Source: Auriscalpium vulgare (Eukaryota; Basidiomycota; Agaricomycetes; Russulales; Auriscalpiaceae). Taken from it: a DNA stretch of 64,000 nt. The stretch is taken from positions 1,488,001-1,552,000 of the forward strand of contig JAHBBC010000004.1 of the NCBI GenBank assembly GCA_019915015.1, given 5' to 3'. Below the pieces are notes generated by a model. That model was not told the origin of the DNA. It ran no database searches and saw only the letters and a list, made by a program, of their open reading frames with translations. This document shows, piece after piece, positions 40,036 to 51,052 of the stretch; positions within the stretch are counted from its first letter, which is position 1; each line of letters begins with the position of its first letter. A program made the position numbers and the translations under genes.

Positions 40036-41563
40036 TCAATTCGTATCTTGATACTGTCACAAGAACAGTGATCTATTCCCGCATATCATTCCGCGGCAGC
40101 CTGAGGAAGCATCAGGCCGCACAGCTGTGCACCCCGCACGGCGCCAGCGATTTGGTCGGCACCCATGAATTTACTGATCGCCGTGCGGTACGCCGGTGTA
40201 TCTAGTGCGCTCTGCAGCATCATATGTCGCCTGCGCAGTCAAGTCAGTACCTGTATCACGGGGTTACGGTGGGCGCGTACCTTGGAGATGAGAGACCAGC
40301 GGACCTCCAAAGAGCGCGTTTGGGTCACCAAGTTGGAATCGAAAAGACCCTGAAGCGAGGTAGCGCGAGAAAGAAATCATTAGTGTCAAGAGGAGCTGCT
40401 CAAAATACAAGTGAGCGGCTTGCACCCAACACCGGATATTCTGTACACCAGCGCTGAGGGTCCTTAGGGAAAAGCTCCATGGGCAACAAAATCTCCGTGT
40501 CTCCTCTCGCCATGATATTGGGACACCACCGTGACTGTTGAGGGTATTGGTATGAGCAGAGATGACAGTCACATGTTGCGAGTTGTAGGTCTTGTGTCCC
40601 GCGTCCCAATCATCTTGCTGAAAGACCCCGTCAGTGCTGAGGGGGGTAGAGATATGAGCGCCACGCACCATCCACCGTCGTAGTTGGTTGGTCAGGATAC
40701 CAAGCCCACAAACCCTTATGGAGGCCACTGTCGAGCCAACAGGGATCACGCCCAATACTACTAATTGACAGAACCAGTCACAGATGGTGTGTGTTGAACG
40801 TTGAATATTGAATCTTGAAGGCAGGAGTCGGCGACTGTGCGAGATCGAGTCTGAACACGTGGCGACTTCGCCTTAAGGCCGACTATCTCCGAGTCACCAC
40901 CGCCGGCGTGTGCTGGCAGTGCTCACTCGATGCTCCTACTCTTTCGGTCACACGGGCTCACCAGGGCTCATCGCATTCTTTCCTTTAAATCTGCTTCAGT
41001 CCCACGCAGCTCGTCTATCACTCGTCTATCAGTACTGAGTACGCCCTATTTTCTATTGCTTCGCGAGGCGTGCCCTGGCGTGCCATTGAAACAATCATTG
41101 GGCGTCACCGTACCTCTCTGCGCCTTCGGCCTCCGACACATCAAACGTGCCGACATGCCCATTGCGAGGTCTCTGACGCCGAGATGAGCAGCTATCTGAC
41201 GACAGACTGTCTGCGCCTGGAGATGCGGTCGATCGGCGAATTGCTGCGGCCCTGTACTTACAAGCTCGGAACATCAGAAGGCAAGCCAATGCGGGACACG
41301 ATACACAACAAGGTTTGGGCAGGTGCCTTACGAAGCTATATGTATCACCGCCAATCTTCATCTGCGCACCAGCATCCCCATACATAGATCTATAGCGCGC
41401 TAGCGGGGCTACTTTTTGCCTGCTGTACTCGTGGCGCCGATGCATCTATGCGCCGACTGGTAAGCAAGCGTCAGCGCTTCAGCGAGATGACGGGTGCCCT
41501 TTTCTCCATGCCCTTTTTTCCATCATATAGCACGACGTGAACGCGCTCACACCACAGTATAGT
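40036..41563. other. Intergenic region; one unrecognised minus-strand frame
   Basis: 1.5 kb left of the P450 gene. A 163-codon minus-strand frame at 40264-40755 includes the stretch FQLGDPNALFGGPLVSHLQ, which looks protein-like, but no start exon, splice partners or family could be assigned. It may be a gene fragment. The right end must hold the P450 promoter. Confidence 0.3.
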
Positions 41564-43764
41564 ATGTCGTACTCTGTTCTGGCGCTCGCGCTCGCCGCGT
41601 TGGCATCCATTCCACTCCTCAGTTACCTGGCGGGACGAGTAGCTGGGCGGTCTCCTTACCCACCTGGTCCAAAACCTCTTCCTGTCATCGGGAACCTCTT
41701 GGACGTTCCCAGGTTGTATTCATGGCTCACTTACGCCTCTTGGGCGAAGACCTACGGTGAGTGAAGTTCAGTCTGCAGGTGTACCTGCTTAGAACTGATG
41801 ATTGACATTGACAGGGGATGTTTTGTCCTTTCGCGTGGGCAATCAGCATATCATCATCCTCACCTCTGCCAGCGCCGCAAGAGAGATCTGTGAGAAGCCC
41901 ATCTACTGCAACAGACCGGACATCCCCATCTTTGGCGACCGCCTGTACGCTCTATCTCCGTGTATTCCTTTCGACCTGGAATCTCAATCTTGAACGGCCT
42001 GACAGGATGGGCTGGACCTGGATGGCCCAGCTCTGTGCGTACGGCGACAAACTGCATGCTCAACGCCGGGTATTACAGAGCGGTATGCGCGCCGGCGCAC
42101 TCATACAGCATCGCCCTATGTTCGAAGCGAAGGTTCACGACTTTCTCGAGCGTCTCAAAGAAACGCCCGGCGATCTCACCATGCACTTGGACAAGTAGGT
42201 GACATGCTATGATGGCCGATTGGTTTGTTGAACACATGCGTTTAGACTTCAAGGCGCCATTCTTATGTCCCTGACGTATGGCTACGAGATCAAGTCAGAT
42301 GGCGACCTGCTCGCTACCGCACAGGAAGCAGGTCAACTTGCTCTACGGGTGGCCCTCCCGGGTGCACTGCTTGTCAACCATTTGCCCATCTGTAAGCTCA
42401 AGACATATTCGAATGCTTCGTTCGCGATTTGATATCACAGTACATCTTAGTGCAGTATCTTCCCAATTGGTTCCCAGGAACAGGCTTCCGAAAGCTCGCG
42501 GAAAGGGGTCGGGAGCTGGGCCAAGCCATGAGGGACAGCCCCGTTGCCTTCGTCAAAGAAAGCATGGTAAGCATGTCGGCTGTTTGTCGGCGTTTTCAGG
42601 AATAGAGGTGACAGCCTTTCCCAGGCAAGAGGAATCGCTCAGCCTTCCATAGCTCGAGATGCTCTCGAATCCCTGAACGCTGCTGGGCCAGATTCGAAGC
42701 CCAGTGCGGTGACTGAACAGGCGCTCCGCGACGCATGCGGTTCACTATATCTTGGTACGTATCCAAGCTCGATTGGACACCACAATGCTCATCGCCTGCA
42801 CCTATTTAGCCGGGTTTGACACAGTGCGACCTGCTTGCCACGTAGACCGCATATTGCAAGCTGACGATTCCCGCGTGTTTGCTCTCACCCGCAGGTCGTA
42901 GCGACTTTGCATAAATTCTTCCTCGTTCTCGCTGTGAACCCGGATGTCCAGCGCCAGGCACAAGCGGAAGTAGACAAAGTAACCGGGCGGACACGTCTCC
43001 CTACCTTCGAAGACCAGCCCCACCTGCCCTACATCGAGGCGCTCTGCAAGGAGTTGACTAGGTGGCAGCCCGTAGCCCCACTATGCGAGTGACACAGCTT
43101 GCCCCGATGGCTTAGATCTGAGATGACCTGAATCGGCAGTGTTTCCGCGTAGCGTCGAACGGGATGATACATACAGAGGGTATCTCATTCCGAAAGGTAT
43201 GCTGACATGCAACACAGCGGCGGTGATAAATGCTGACCATCTTCACGCAGGTTCTATCGTCATGACAAACGCATGGCAAGCAGATTACCTCGGGCAGTAT
43301 CTTTGTATCCTGACGCATGTCTCTCTCGGCTAGGGCCCTCCTGCAAGACCCCGAGCGGTTCCCCGAACCAGATAGCTTCAAACCAGAGCGCTTCCTGACC
43401 GGCGACAGTTTACAGAAGAAAGAAACCGAGGATATCATCAACGGAGCCGGGTTTGGCTTCGGGCGTAGGTATGTGCTATCGACTCCCAATCGCACTCATG
43501 AGTCGCTCAAACTGTCTTTGCGTCTGAAGGCACTGCCCCGGTAGGTATGTCTCCGAAGCAATCATATTCATGACCCTTGTGTCTGTTCTTGCGACTTTCG
43601 ACGTGGGGAAGGCGAAGAATGAGCATGGAGAGGAAATACCGATCAGCGGGAAATGTTCAGGCGATCCAGTCAGGTATGTAACGCATCTCATTCAACAGTT
43701 CCACAAGCTGATGGACCGCAGTCGACCCGAGCCATTCGAATGCTCTATCACACCGCGAGCGTAA
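41564..43764 (+). CDS. Cytochrome P450 monooxygenase
   Basis: Membrane-anchored haem monooxygenase, similar in wording to basidiomycete P450s of the O-methylsterigmatocystin-oxidoreductase type; substrate unknown. Exons: 41564-41756, 41815-41944, 42006-42194, 42246-42391, 42451-42566, 42625-42754, 42810-42823, 42895-43084, 43140-43196, 43251-43275, 43334-43468, 43530-43673, 43722-43764; 503 aa in phase. An N-terminal anchor helix is followed by the hinge PYPPGPKPLPVIGN. The I-helix AGFDT (302-306) comes from a 14-nt exon. ExxR is E359-R362, FKPERF follows, and the haem loop FGFGRRHCPGR holds Cys444. Two introns start with GC (43085 and 43276). If they are not spliced the protein is broken, but both junctions restore family sequence exactly. 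Convergent with OMT2. Confidence 0.88.
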
Positions 43765-44368
43765 ACGGAGTGGATGCTGAATGGTCGATTGCTCGGCTCC
43801 TTGGCCTAAATTCCTGTGCTCCTTGTACTGCCTTGGTGCATTTCCCGAACTTCTACTGTTGACTGGACCGTGCCGTTGCTGAACGTGTTCCGTTCAGTAT
43901 CGTTGTATGTTCGAATACGCCTGGCTGCTTCGGAAGACATGAATGATAACATTGTTGTACATACAACGCCGCTCCTGCACAATCTATAGCTCTGCAAGAG
44001 CATCGTTATGCCGAGATTTTCCTCAACTCCCGGACGTCGTACTCTACGGTGATCGACCTTGGATTGACCAGCCAAGAGTGATGGGGCCTCCACATCGTGC
44101 TCGCGCAAACAACCTTATCCTGCCCGCATGAGCGTATATCGGAACAGGCAAGGATATGAGTCCATTGCAAAATCGCTGTCACGTTCGACCTTCAACGACA
44201 TTCACTTGGTGTAACTTCGGGGCTTCTGGCACTGGCAGCTCCGTTGGCGGGGTCATGAGCGGATCTTTCATCACGTTCGCTGGTTGCTATAGTGCAGAAG
44301 TATCCGGATCGCTATACTCTGTGTAAAGTGCGATACACGGAAATCAATGGCTCTGACTTCCCGCGTAT
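43765..44368. other. Convergent intergenic region (3' UTRs)
   Basis: 604 bp between the stops of the P450 (+) and OMT2 (-). No further gene was recognised. Confidence 0.4.
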
Positions 44369-46174
44369 TTAAGCCGCCGAAAATACGAACGCGGCGATCA
44401 TTCCCGGCTTGACTGCCTCAAACTTCCACCCAGTGCGCGCTCCAAGCTCCACGAACTGCGAAAAAGTGCGCTCAAGCCCGTTCAACGTGGTGAGCATCTG
44501 GATGCATCCGTTTAGTCATTCTACGCGTCGGAAGCTGCACACGGACTGGCGACTCACATGGAGGTCCATCATGGTCAGGAAGCCGCCAACAGGGAGCCCA
44601 ATATTAGCAAGCAACGGGAATGGGGGCGGCGGCAAGGCTGACTCCGAGTCTTCGGGGCATGCGTGCGGCATGAGACATTCAAATACGACGAGCTTTGTAT
44701 GTGGGCCTGCGACGGCGCGGAGATGTTTCAGGATCGTCTCGCTCGTAGAGTCGGGCCAGTCATGGAGGATGTGGCGCATGTAGTACACGCTGGCCTCTTT
44801 GACTGCCTGTGGCTGGAAAAAATCTTGGACTGCGAAGGGGAAAGCCTGTTCAAGCAGGGGTCAACGGGCGAGGCATCGAGATGAGTATACCTTGCAGGGT
44901 CACCCGGCCGCTGGAAATAAGCTCAGGTGCAGTGTCAGCCCAAAACTAACAAAAACAACACCGTTAGCGCCAACCCGTAGCATGTTCATGTGAGTCCATA
45001 CCTTTCCGGAATCGACGATGACAGGCGCCAGATCTTGGACGACGTATTTCAGGTGGGGAAACTCCTTCGCAAGTACAAGCGTTAGTCCTCCGAGGCTTCC
45101 TCCAACGTCCACGACGACGCTGCCTTCATCCAGGGACTTCCAGTCGTAGCCTGTGAGGTCATATTGTTAGTATATAATATGGCGCGTTCAGTTACATTGA
45201 GAACACACCGTTGATGAAGATACTCGGAGGGTAGCGATCGCCAGCGCCTTTCATGCTGGCGGTGAAGCGACTTCCTCTAAATTGATTTTCCGGGGCATTG
45301 AACCAGTTCCACGGCGTTTGCTGCGTCTTGTAGGCCATGTTGAAGGCGGCTTCGTAGCCCTGTGTATCAATCAGGTGAGAGGGCATGAACTCCGCGCTCT
45401 TGAAAGTTTCGTCAGCCCTGCGATAGAATCAGCGACAATACTAAACTAGGACCACCAGTACGACATCATACATGTGGCCCACGAACGCCGCGGCTGGCGC
45501 TCCTTCGTACTTGGTTGTGGGACTGGAGAAGCTCTGGTGAGCAGCGCACTCCACGTCGCAGAATGCACCCACTTGGATTTGAGGTCCTCGAAAGGGAGCT
45601 TTTTGACGAGGAAGGAAGACAAGCGGTTGTTGGCGAAAACATTTGGGGAGACTTCTCTGAACACATGGCGAGACGCGAGATACCGGAGGACGCGAGCTAT
45701 AGAGGTCGGGCAATGAGCAACGCGCCGCAATCTGTCCACGGAAGACGTACCGATATTCACCGGGTCGACGTTGATCTTCTTCCCGATGTCGTTCACGTGC
45801 AAGCCCTGAAAATAAGTGGTCAGTACCGGCAGCAAGTGCAAAACAGGGTCAGGCATTACTTGCGGCTCCTCCTTGAGAACATCGGCGATGTCTGTCTGGT
45901 CGACAAAGCCGAGCGCGGACGTCATGTACACTGCCGGGGCATAATCCTGGAAGGTGTCGATTGGCGCGCGCACAGTAGCTATGATTTGGTGCGCAGCGGC
46001 AATGATCAGGTGCGTGGCGTCGCCGACGTCCTGGTCGGCGTCAAGCGGGCCCGGACTGAAGGGCTCATTGAGGGACGGGAAGGTGTGGCCTTTTCGCGCA
46101 TAGGCATCTTCGAGGGTGTGTGCACCAGAAGAGATGATGGCGGCCAGAGCGAGAAGGGGACTGTCCTGTGCCAT
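44369..46174 (-). CDS. SAM-dependent O-methyltransferase OMT2 (COMT type)
   Basis: Exons: 46174-45860, 45805-45751, 45696-45573, 45522-45472, 45417-45209, 45150-45002, 44945-44891, 44829-44558, 44497-44369; 452 aa in phase. SAM motif I is VVDVGGSLGG and the catalytic-base motif is ILHDWPD. A short acidic insert (EDSES) lies in the cap region where OMT1 has a proline run. The gene is a mosaic: the intron at 44946-45001 differs from the one in OMT4 by a single base, while the intron at 44498-44557 is identical to that of OMT3. It sits end to end with the P450, which it may serve in one pathway (inference from position only). Confidence 0.9.
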
Positions 46175-46214
46175 GAGTCGTTCGGAGGATGAGATGAGGG
46201 AGCAGAACGTACCC

Positions 46215-46222
46215 TTTATATA
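46215..46222 (-). promoter_or_regulatory. TATA box of OMT2
   Basis: TATATAAA on the minus strand, about 41 nt upstream of the OMT2 ATG. Equivalent boxes occur at the same distance in OMT3-5. Confidence 0.65.
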
Positions 46223-46269
46223 CCACCAGGCGGACAAGTGATGATATCAAGAGTGGCGCATTCAGCTAT

Positions 46270-46690
46270 CATAGCGCCGCTGGGCCGGTCGTAGGGAGCG
46301 ATATTGTGAGAGCCTGCTGTACATTTGAAGGAATAGAACTGCGCCCAGCAGCCTGGAAGCAAAGACAAAGATCATCAGTTTCTCCTGAGAGCATGTGGTC
46401 GTATGCATCGATGATGCCGCCTCAGTGCCTTTGCGTTTGTTCATCAAATGAGGGTACACCAGCGGATCTTTGAAAGTGGGTGAGGCGAGACAGTGTACGC
46501 AGATTGACGACCTTCAGCGCAGATGGCACAAGCACTGTTCGGCGCGCCAGAAGTTCCCAAAGCCTTGCAGTTACGTTCAGTTGTCCAGAATGGCTAGCAC
46601 GATAATAGTAAGTGGAAGTTGGCCAATTTGTACGGCGCTTGATGCGGCACGGGCGCCGAGGCTGTTATTGGCGCCAGCAGCCAGCGCTCC
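46270..46690. repeat. Duplicated OMT upstream block (OMT2 copy)
   Basis: Two segments recur upstream of OMT3 (50275-50790) and, inverted, of OMT5 (62225-62720). The first contains GGGCCGGTCGTAGGGAGC and a GATGCCGCCTCAG-like stretch. The second contains CAGATGGCACAAGCA, AAGCCTTG and GTAAGTGGAAGTTGG. The duplication unit was therefore the gene plus at least 0.5 kb of 5' flank. Confidence 0.7.
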
Positions 46691-47015
46691 GTCACTTCCC
46701 ATGGTTCCAAGTCCAATTCACATGATGAATAGCTGTGCTTACTGTCAGCAGCGAATGTACAGGCCGAACTCGAAAGGGCATTGATGCCTGGGAAGTAGTC
46801 TCGGAACCAGTGGCCAGGGCCAAGAAGGCTCCCCCGGCTTCGACGCCTTCCACAGCACAAAGTCGGATGTTTAGCGCCTACTGGAGCCGCTCGACAGAGC
46901 ACCTGTGGGCCCCGCGGTGCGTCAGTATACATGGCCCATCCCCTAGTCCAAGCCGACGAACCTTCGCTCTCCTCCAATAACTTCCCGGTTGCCTTTGCTC
47001 CACGGCTCGAGCTTG

Positions 47016-47790
47016 TTACTCGTTCTGCGGGATGCGCGCGACGAAGTCGATCGTCTCGAACACGTACTCGGTCGCGCGCGTGAGCGTGTCCGGCTCGCAC
47101 GCGCGCAGGCGCGCCAAGTCCTCGACAAACTTGCCTTCCCAGCACACGGCCAGGGACCGCGAGATGAAGGGATCTGTCACGCACGCGCCGTACTGTGATG
47201 ATGGTCAGAAGGTACTAGATGGGTGTGATGGACGGATGCACCTTGGCGTCTTAGGATAGCTGTGGGCAAAGAGTTCATCATGCGATCCTGATGCTAGCAG
47301 TTCTATGGCGGCCGCCAGCGCAGTGTGGGTTCGGGCCTGGAAGAGGTGAGGATGGGTATGATCCAAGAGCAAAATGGACAAACCGCAGCACTGAGTTGCA
47401 TCACAAACTTCTCGTCCTGCCTGAGCTCCTAGGCTTTCGACGATTTGTCCTGGAAGTTCTGGGCAAGCGCCGCCCACGCGTCCCATTCTGTCGCTAGTGC
47501 GAGCTTGTCGTATTCAGCGAGCCCCTGGTCGACCTTTCCCGGGCTGCCCGAACCTCGTTCACCAGATCTGGCGACAAAGCCTGGGTTTCACCGCGAAAAT
47601 TCTTCACGAAGTGATTCTAACCGGTCCTCGGGGTGATCTGTGCGATGACATTGAGTGATGATCATCTGTGCATTGCTCGCGACGTACCTTGTCGTCGATG
47701 TCGGTGACGTTCATGACAAAAGGTACAGCGAAGTGGTCTGACGTACTAAGCTCAGTTGGTTGGCGTCGTCGAGGGAGGTTGTGTGGCCAT
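47016..47790 (-). pseudogene. Cysteinyl-tRNA synthetase pseudogene
   Basis: Minus-strand remnants of a cytosolic cysteinyl-tRNA synthetase appear in the right order but in several frames. At 47790 there is a start with MATQPPSTTPTN running into TGA at 47754-47752. Next comes the hallmark MNVTDIDDK (47714-47688) with a GTACGT donor after it. A piece with ETQALSPDLVNEVRAA follows, then in another frame GLAEYDKLALATEWDAWAAL, then ALAAAIELLASGSHDELFAHS. Last is YGACVTDPFISRS...EDLARLRACEPDTLTRATEYV, ending at TAA (47018-47016). The catalytic HIGH-region exon is missing between the start and MNVTDIDDK. Stops, frame changes and deletion make it non-functional; an intact copy must exist elsewhere. 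Confidence 0.85.
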
Positions 47791-48393
47791 TCCGCGGCGC
47801 TGGAGAGGATGGATGGTAGTATAGAGCAAAGCCTGTAAGTCTGCGGCGCCTGCCGAGTTGCGTTGTGCGCGATCTCATCTTATCAGTTATCTCTTCTCCT
47901 GCATCTCCTCCGAGTCTCCTTGCGCTTCGCAGCCCACAAAGCTCGCCGCTCCTCGAGTTCAGTGTCCCTGCGCAATCTTACAGCATAATCAGCCTTCTCT
48001 CACTCGTGCTCTCCTTCGTGATGACCTCTTCAGCGACCACGGTTCTCGCAGGGATGTAAGGATCAGCGCGCTCTCGACGCCCCGCGCGTATGACTTGCCC
48101 AGGCATCGATCGCTCCTCGAACCGACCAGCTGGGCAGATACCTGATACCGTGGCGCTCGACAGATGTTCGCATCGTCGGTGCTCAGATCTCCACGCACGC
48201 CGCAGCCTTTCCGACATCCCGTTCGTGGAACCTCGAGGCTTTCGGCACTAGCAGGTCCGTCGTTGGCTGGTTCGTGGGTAAATCATTCACGGTGCTGGAG
48301 GCTCTCACCGACCGCACAGACGCCGTTCTGCATATGTCAATGTGATGCCAAAATATTCCCCATACTCGTGGAAAGTGCCGGTCCCCGCGTAGT
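47791..48393. other. Intergenic region, nothing recognised
   Basis: About 600 bp between the synthetase relic and the OMT3 stop. No feature was recognised. Confidence 0.35.
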
Positions 48394-50183
48394 TTACGCA
48401 GCCGAGAATACGAACGCCGCCAGCATACCCGGCTTGACCGCCTCAAACTTCCACCCCGTGCGCGCCCCAAGCTCCACAAACTGCGAAAAAGTACGCTCGA
48501 GCCCGTTCAACGTGGTGAGCATCTGGATGCATCCGTTTAGTCATTCTACGCGTCGGAAGCTGCACACGGACTGGCGACTCACATGGAGGTCCATCATGGT
48601 CAGGAAGCCGCCGACAGGGAGCCCGAGATTAGCAAGCAATGGAAATGGGGGCGGCGGCAAGGCTGCCTCCGAGTCTTCGGGGCATGCGTGCGGCATGAGG
48701 CATTCGAATACGACGAGCTTTGACTGCGGGCCTGCGACGGCGCGAAGATGCTTCAGGATCGTTTCACACATCGAGTCGGGCCAGTCATGGAGGACGAGGC
48801 GCGTGTAGTACACGCTGGCTTCTTTCACAGCCTGCGGCTGAAGGAAGTCTGATATTTAGACCGCGCTCGACGAGCGAGGTATCAGGATGGATATACCTTG
48901 CAGGGTTACCCGGCCGCTGGAAATAAGCTCAGGTGCTGTGTCGGACCAGAACTCGAGGGACACGTTGTTAGTGTCACTACAGCAGCATGCTACGTGGATC
49001 AGATACCTTTCCGGCATCGACGATGACAGGCGCCAGGTCCTCGACGACGTATTTCAGGTGAGGAAACTCCCTCGCCAGGACCAGCGTGAGTCCTCCGAGG
49101 CCTCCTCCTATGTCGACGACGACGCTGCCTTCATCCAGGGACTTCCAGTCGTAGCCTGTAAGTTCATACTGTGAGCAGTTCGCACGCCTTTCGGTGTTCT
49201 TGAGCATACCGTTGATGAAGATACTTGGAGGATAGCGATCCCCAGAACCTTTCATGCAGGCGGTGAAGCGACTCCCTCGCCATTGATTGTCCGGGGCATT
49301 GAACCAATCCCATATCGTTTGCTTCGTCTCGTAGGCCTGGTTGAAAGGGGCGTCGTAGCCTTGTGCTTCGTTCAAGAGGTGAGAGGGTAAAAATTCCAGG
49401 CTCTTGAAAGTTTCGTCGGACCTGGTACAGAATCAGTGACAAGAGACATGTATCAATACGAGGATGACATCGACGTACATGTGGCCCACGAGCGCTGCGA
49501 GTGGCGCTCCTTCGTACTTTGCCTTCGGCCTGAAGAGGCTGTGGTCACCGGCGCACATTCCACGTCGCAGAATGAACCCACTTCAAAGTCAGCTCCTCGA
49601 AAGGGAGCGCTTTAACGAGCACGGAAGACAGGCGGTTGCTGGCGAAGACATTTGGGGCGACTTCTCTGAACACATGGCGAGAGGCGAGGTACCGGAGGAC
49701 GCGTGCTATATAAGCCGAAGAGTGAGCCAGGACCCGCAATCTGTGCACGGAGACGTACCGATATTGACCGCGTCGACGTTGATCTTCTTACTGATGACAT
49801 TCACGTGCAAGCCCTGCAAAACAGTAGTCAGTGGTGGTAGCAAGCACAAAGCAGGGTACGAGGATTACTTGCGGTGCTTCCTTGAGAACATCGGCGATGT
49901 CTGTCCGGTCGACAAAGCCGAGCGAGGACGTCATGTACAGCGCTGGGGCGTAATCTTGGAAGGTTTCGATTGGCGCGCGCACAGTGGCGATAATCTGGTG
50001 CGCTGCGGCGACAATCAAGCGTGTAGTGTCGGCAAGTGCCTTGTCGCCATCAAGCGGACCCGGACTGAAGGGTTCATTGAGGGACGGGAACGTGTGTCCC
50101 TGCTGTGCATAAGCATCTTCGAGAGTGCGCACACCGGAAGAGATGATGGCGGCCAGGGCGATAAGGGGACTAGTGTTAGCCAT
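48394..50183 (-). CDS. SAM-dependent O-methyltransferase OMT3 (COMT type)
   Basis: Exons: 50183-49869, 49813-49759, 49705-49582, 49529-49479, 49421-49210, 49155-49007, 48951-48897, 48848-48583, 48522-48394; 451 aa in phase. SAM motif I here is VVDIGGGLGG (IGGG rather than VGGS, closer to a classical glycine loop); the base motif is VLHDWPD. Exon 8 begins with DFLQPQ, two residues shorter than in OMT1, OMT2 and OMT4. A conserved Asp in the VNDI segment of exon 2 is Val here (VNVI). The last intron and nearby exon ends are identical to OMT2. Tandem with OMT4 in the same orientation. Confidence 0.9.
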
Positions 50184-50219
50184 GAGTCGCTGAGAGGAGG
50201 ATGGAAGCAGAAACTGACC

Positions 50220-50226
50220 TTTATAT
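50220..50226 (-). promoter_or_regulatory. TATA box of OMT3
   Basis: ATATAAA on the minus strand, 37-43 nt upstream of the OMT3 ATG. Confidence 0.6.
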
Positions 50227-50274
50227 CCCGTCAGGCGGACAAGCGATAGTATCAGCAGTGGCGCATTCAGCTAT

Positions 50275-50790
50275 CATAGCGCCGCCGGGCCGGCTGTATA
50301 GAGCATCACTGTGGGAGCCCGCCGTACATCCGAAGAGATAGAGCTACGCCCAGCAACATGGAAGCAGAGGCAAAAATCGGATCAGCTTCTCCTGATAGCG
50401 TGCGGTCGTGCATCGACGATGCCGCCTCAGCGCCTCTGCATATGTTGATCCAATCAGTATACACCGGGAAGTCTTCCAGAGTGCGTCGCCAACTAAATTT
50501 AAATCTGCGGTAGTAGGCAGTGTGCGGAAGGGCCAGGGCCGATCAATAGCCTATAGCCTGAGGATGTAGCGTTGGAGACGGTGTACCCAGCGGCCTTGGG
50601 TGCAGATGGCATAAGCATACGGCGTGCCACTTCCAGAGAGTCCAAAAAGCCTTGTAGTTAGGTTCAGGTGTTCAGGATGGCGACCAAATCATGAAAATAA
50701 AGCAGCTAAGTGGAAGTTTGAGATTGAAGGTGTGAGACAAAGTTGGTCGGGCGCTTTCACGCGGCAGATGCCGATGCTTAGTCATAGTTA
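50275..50790. repeat. Duplicated OMT upstream block (OMT3 copy)
   Basis: Matches 46270-46690 and the inverse of 62225-62720. It includes CAGATGGCATAAGCATAC, AAAGCCTTGTAGTTAGGTTC, GTGAGACAAAGTTGG and GCCGATGCTTAGTCA. No coding potential seen. Confidence 0.7.
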
Positions 50791-51052
50791 AGCAGGCCAG
50801 ACTCGGACTCGACTGGCAGCGAACCGGTCATAATCATATCCCATTCGATCTTCAACGTAGCCTTTCCGATTGAACTTCGGGGCTTTCGACACCGGTGGCT
50901 TTTCCGGGGGCAGATCTTTCGCGGCGCCAGAGGCCCACACCGATGCTGGTTCTGCATTTGGTTCGCTTGCCAACTTTGTGACGCAGAAGCATTCCCGATA
51001 TCGTGGAAAGTGCGTGCTGCAGAAGAAATAATTGCTCGAGCTCCCCGTGTAT

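Noticed and set aside
43276..43333. Alternative P450 splice using GTATCT at 43299 (37-nt intron)
   Set aside because: It would insert QADYLGQ into a conserved segment, and the intron would be shorter than others here; the GC donor at 43276 restores the family sequence.
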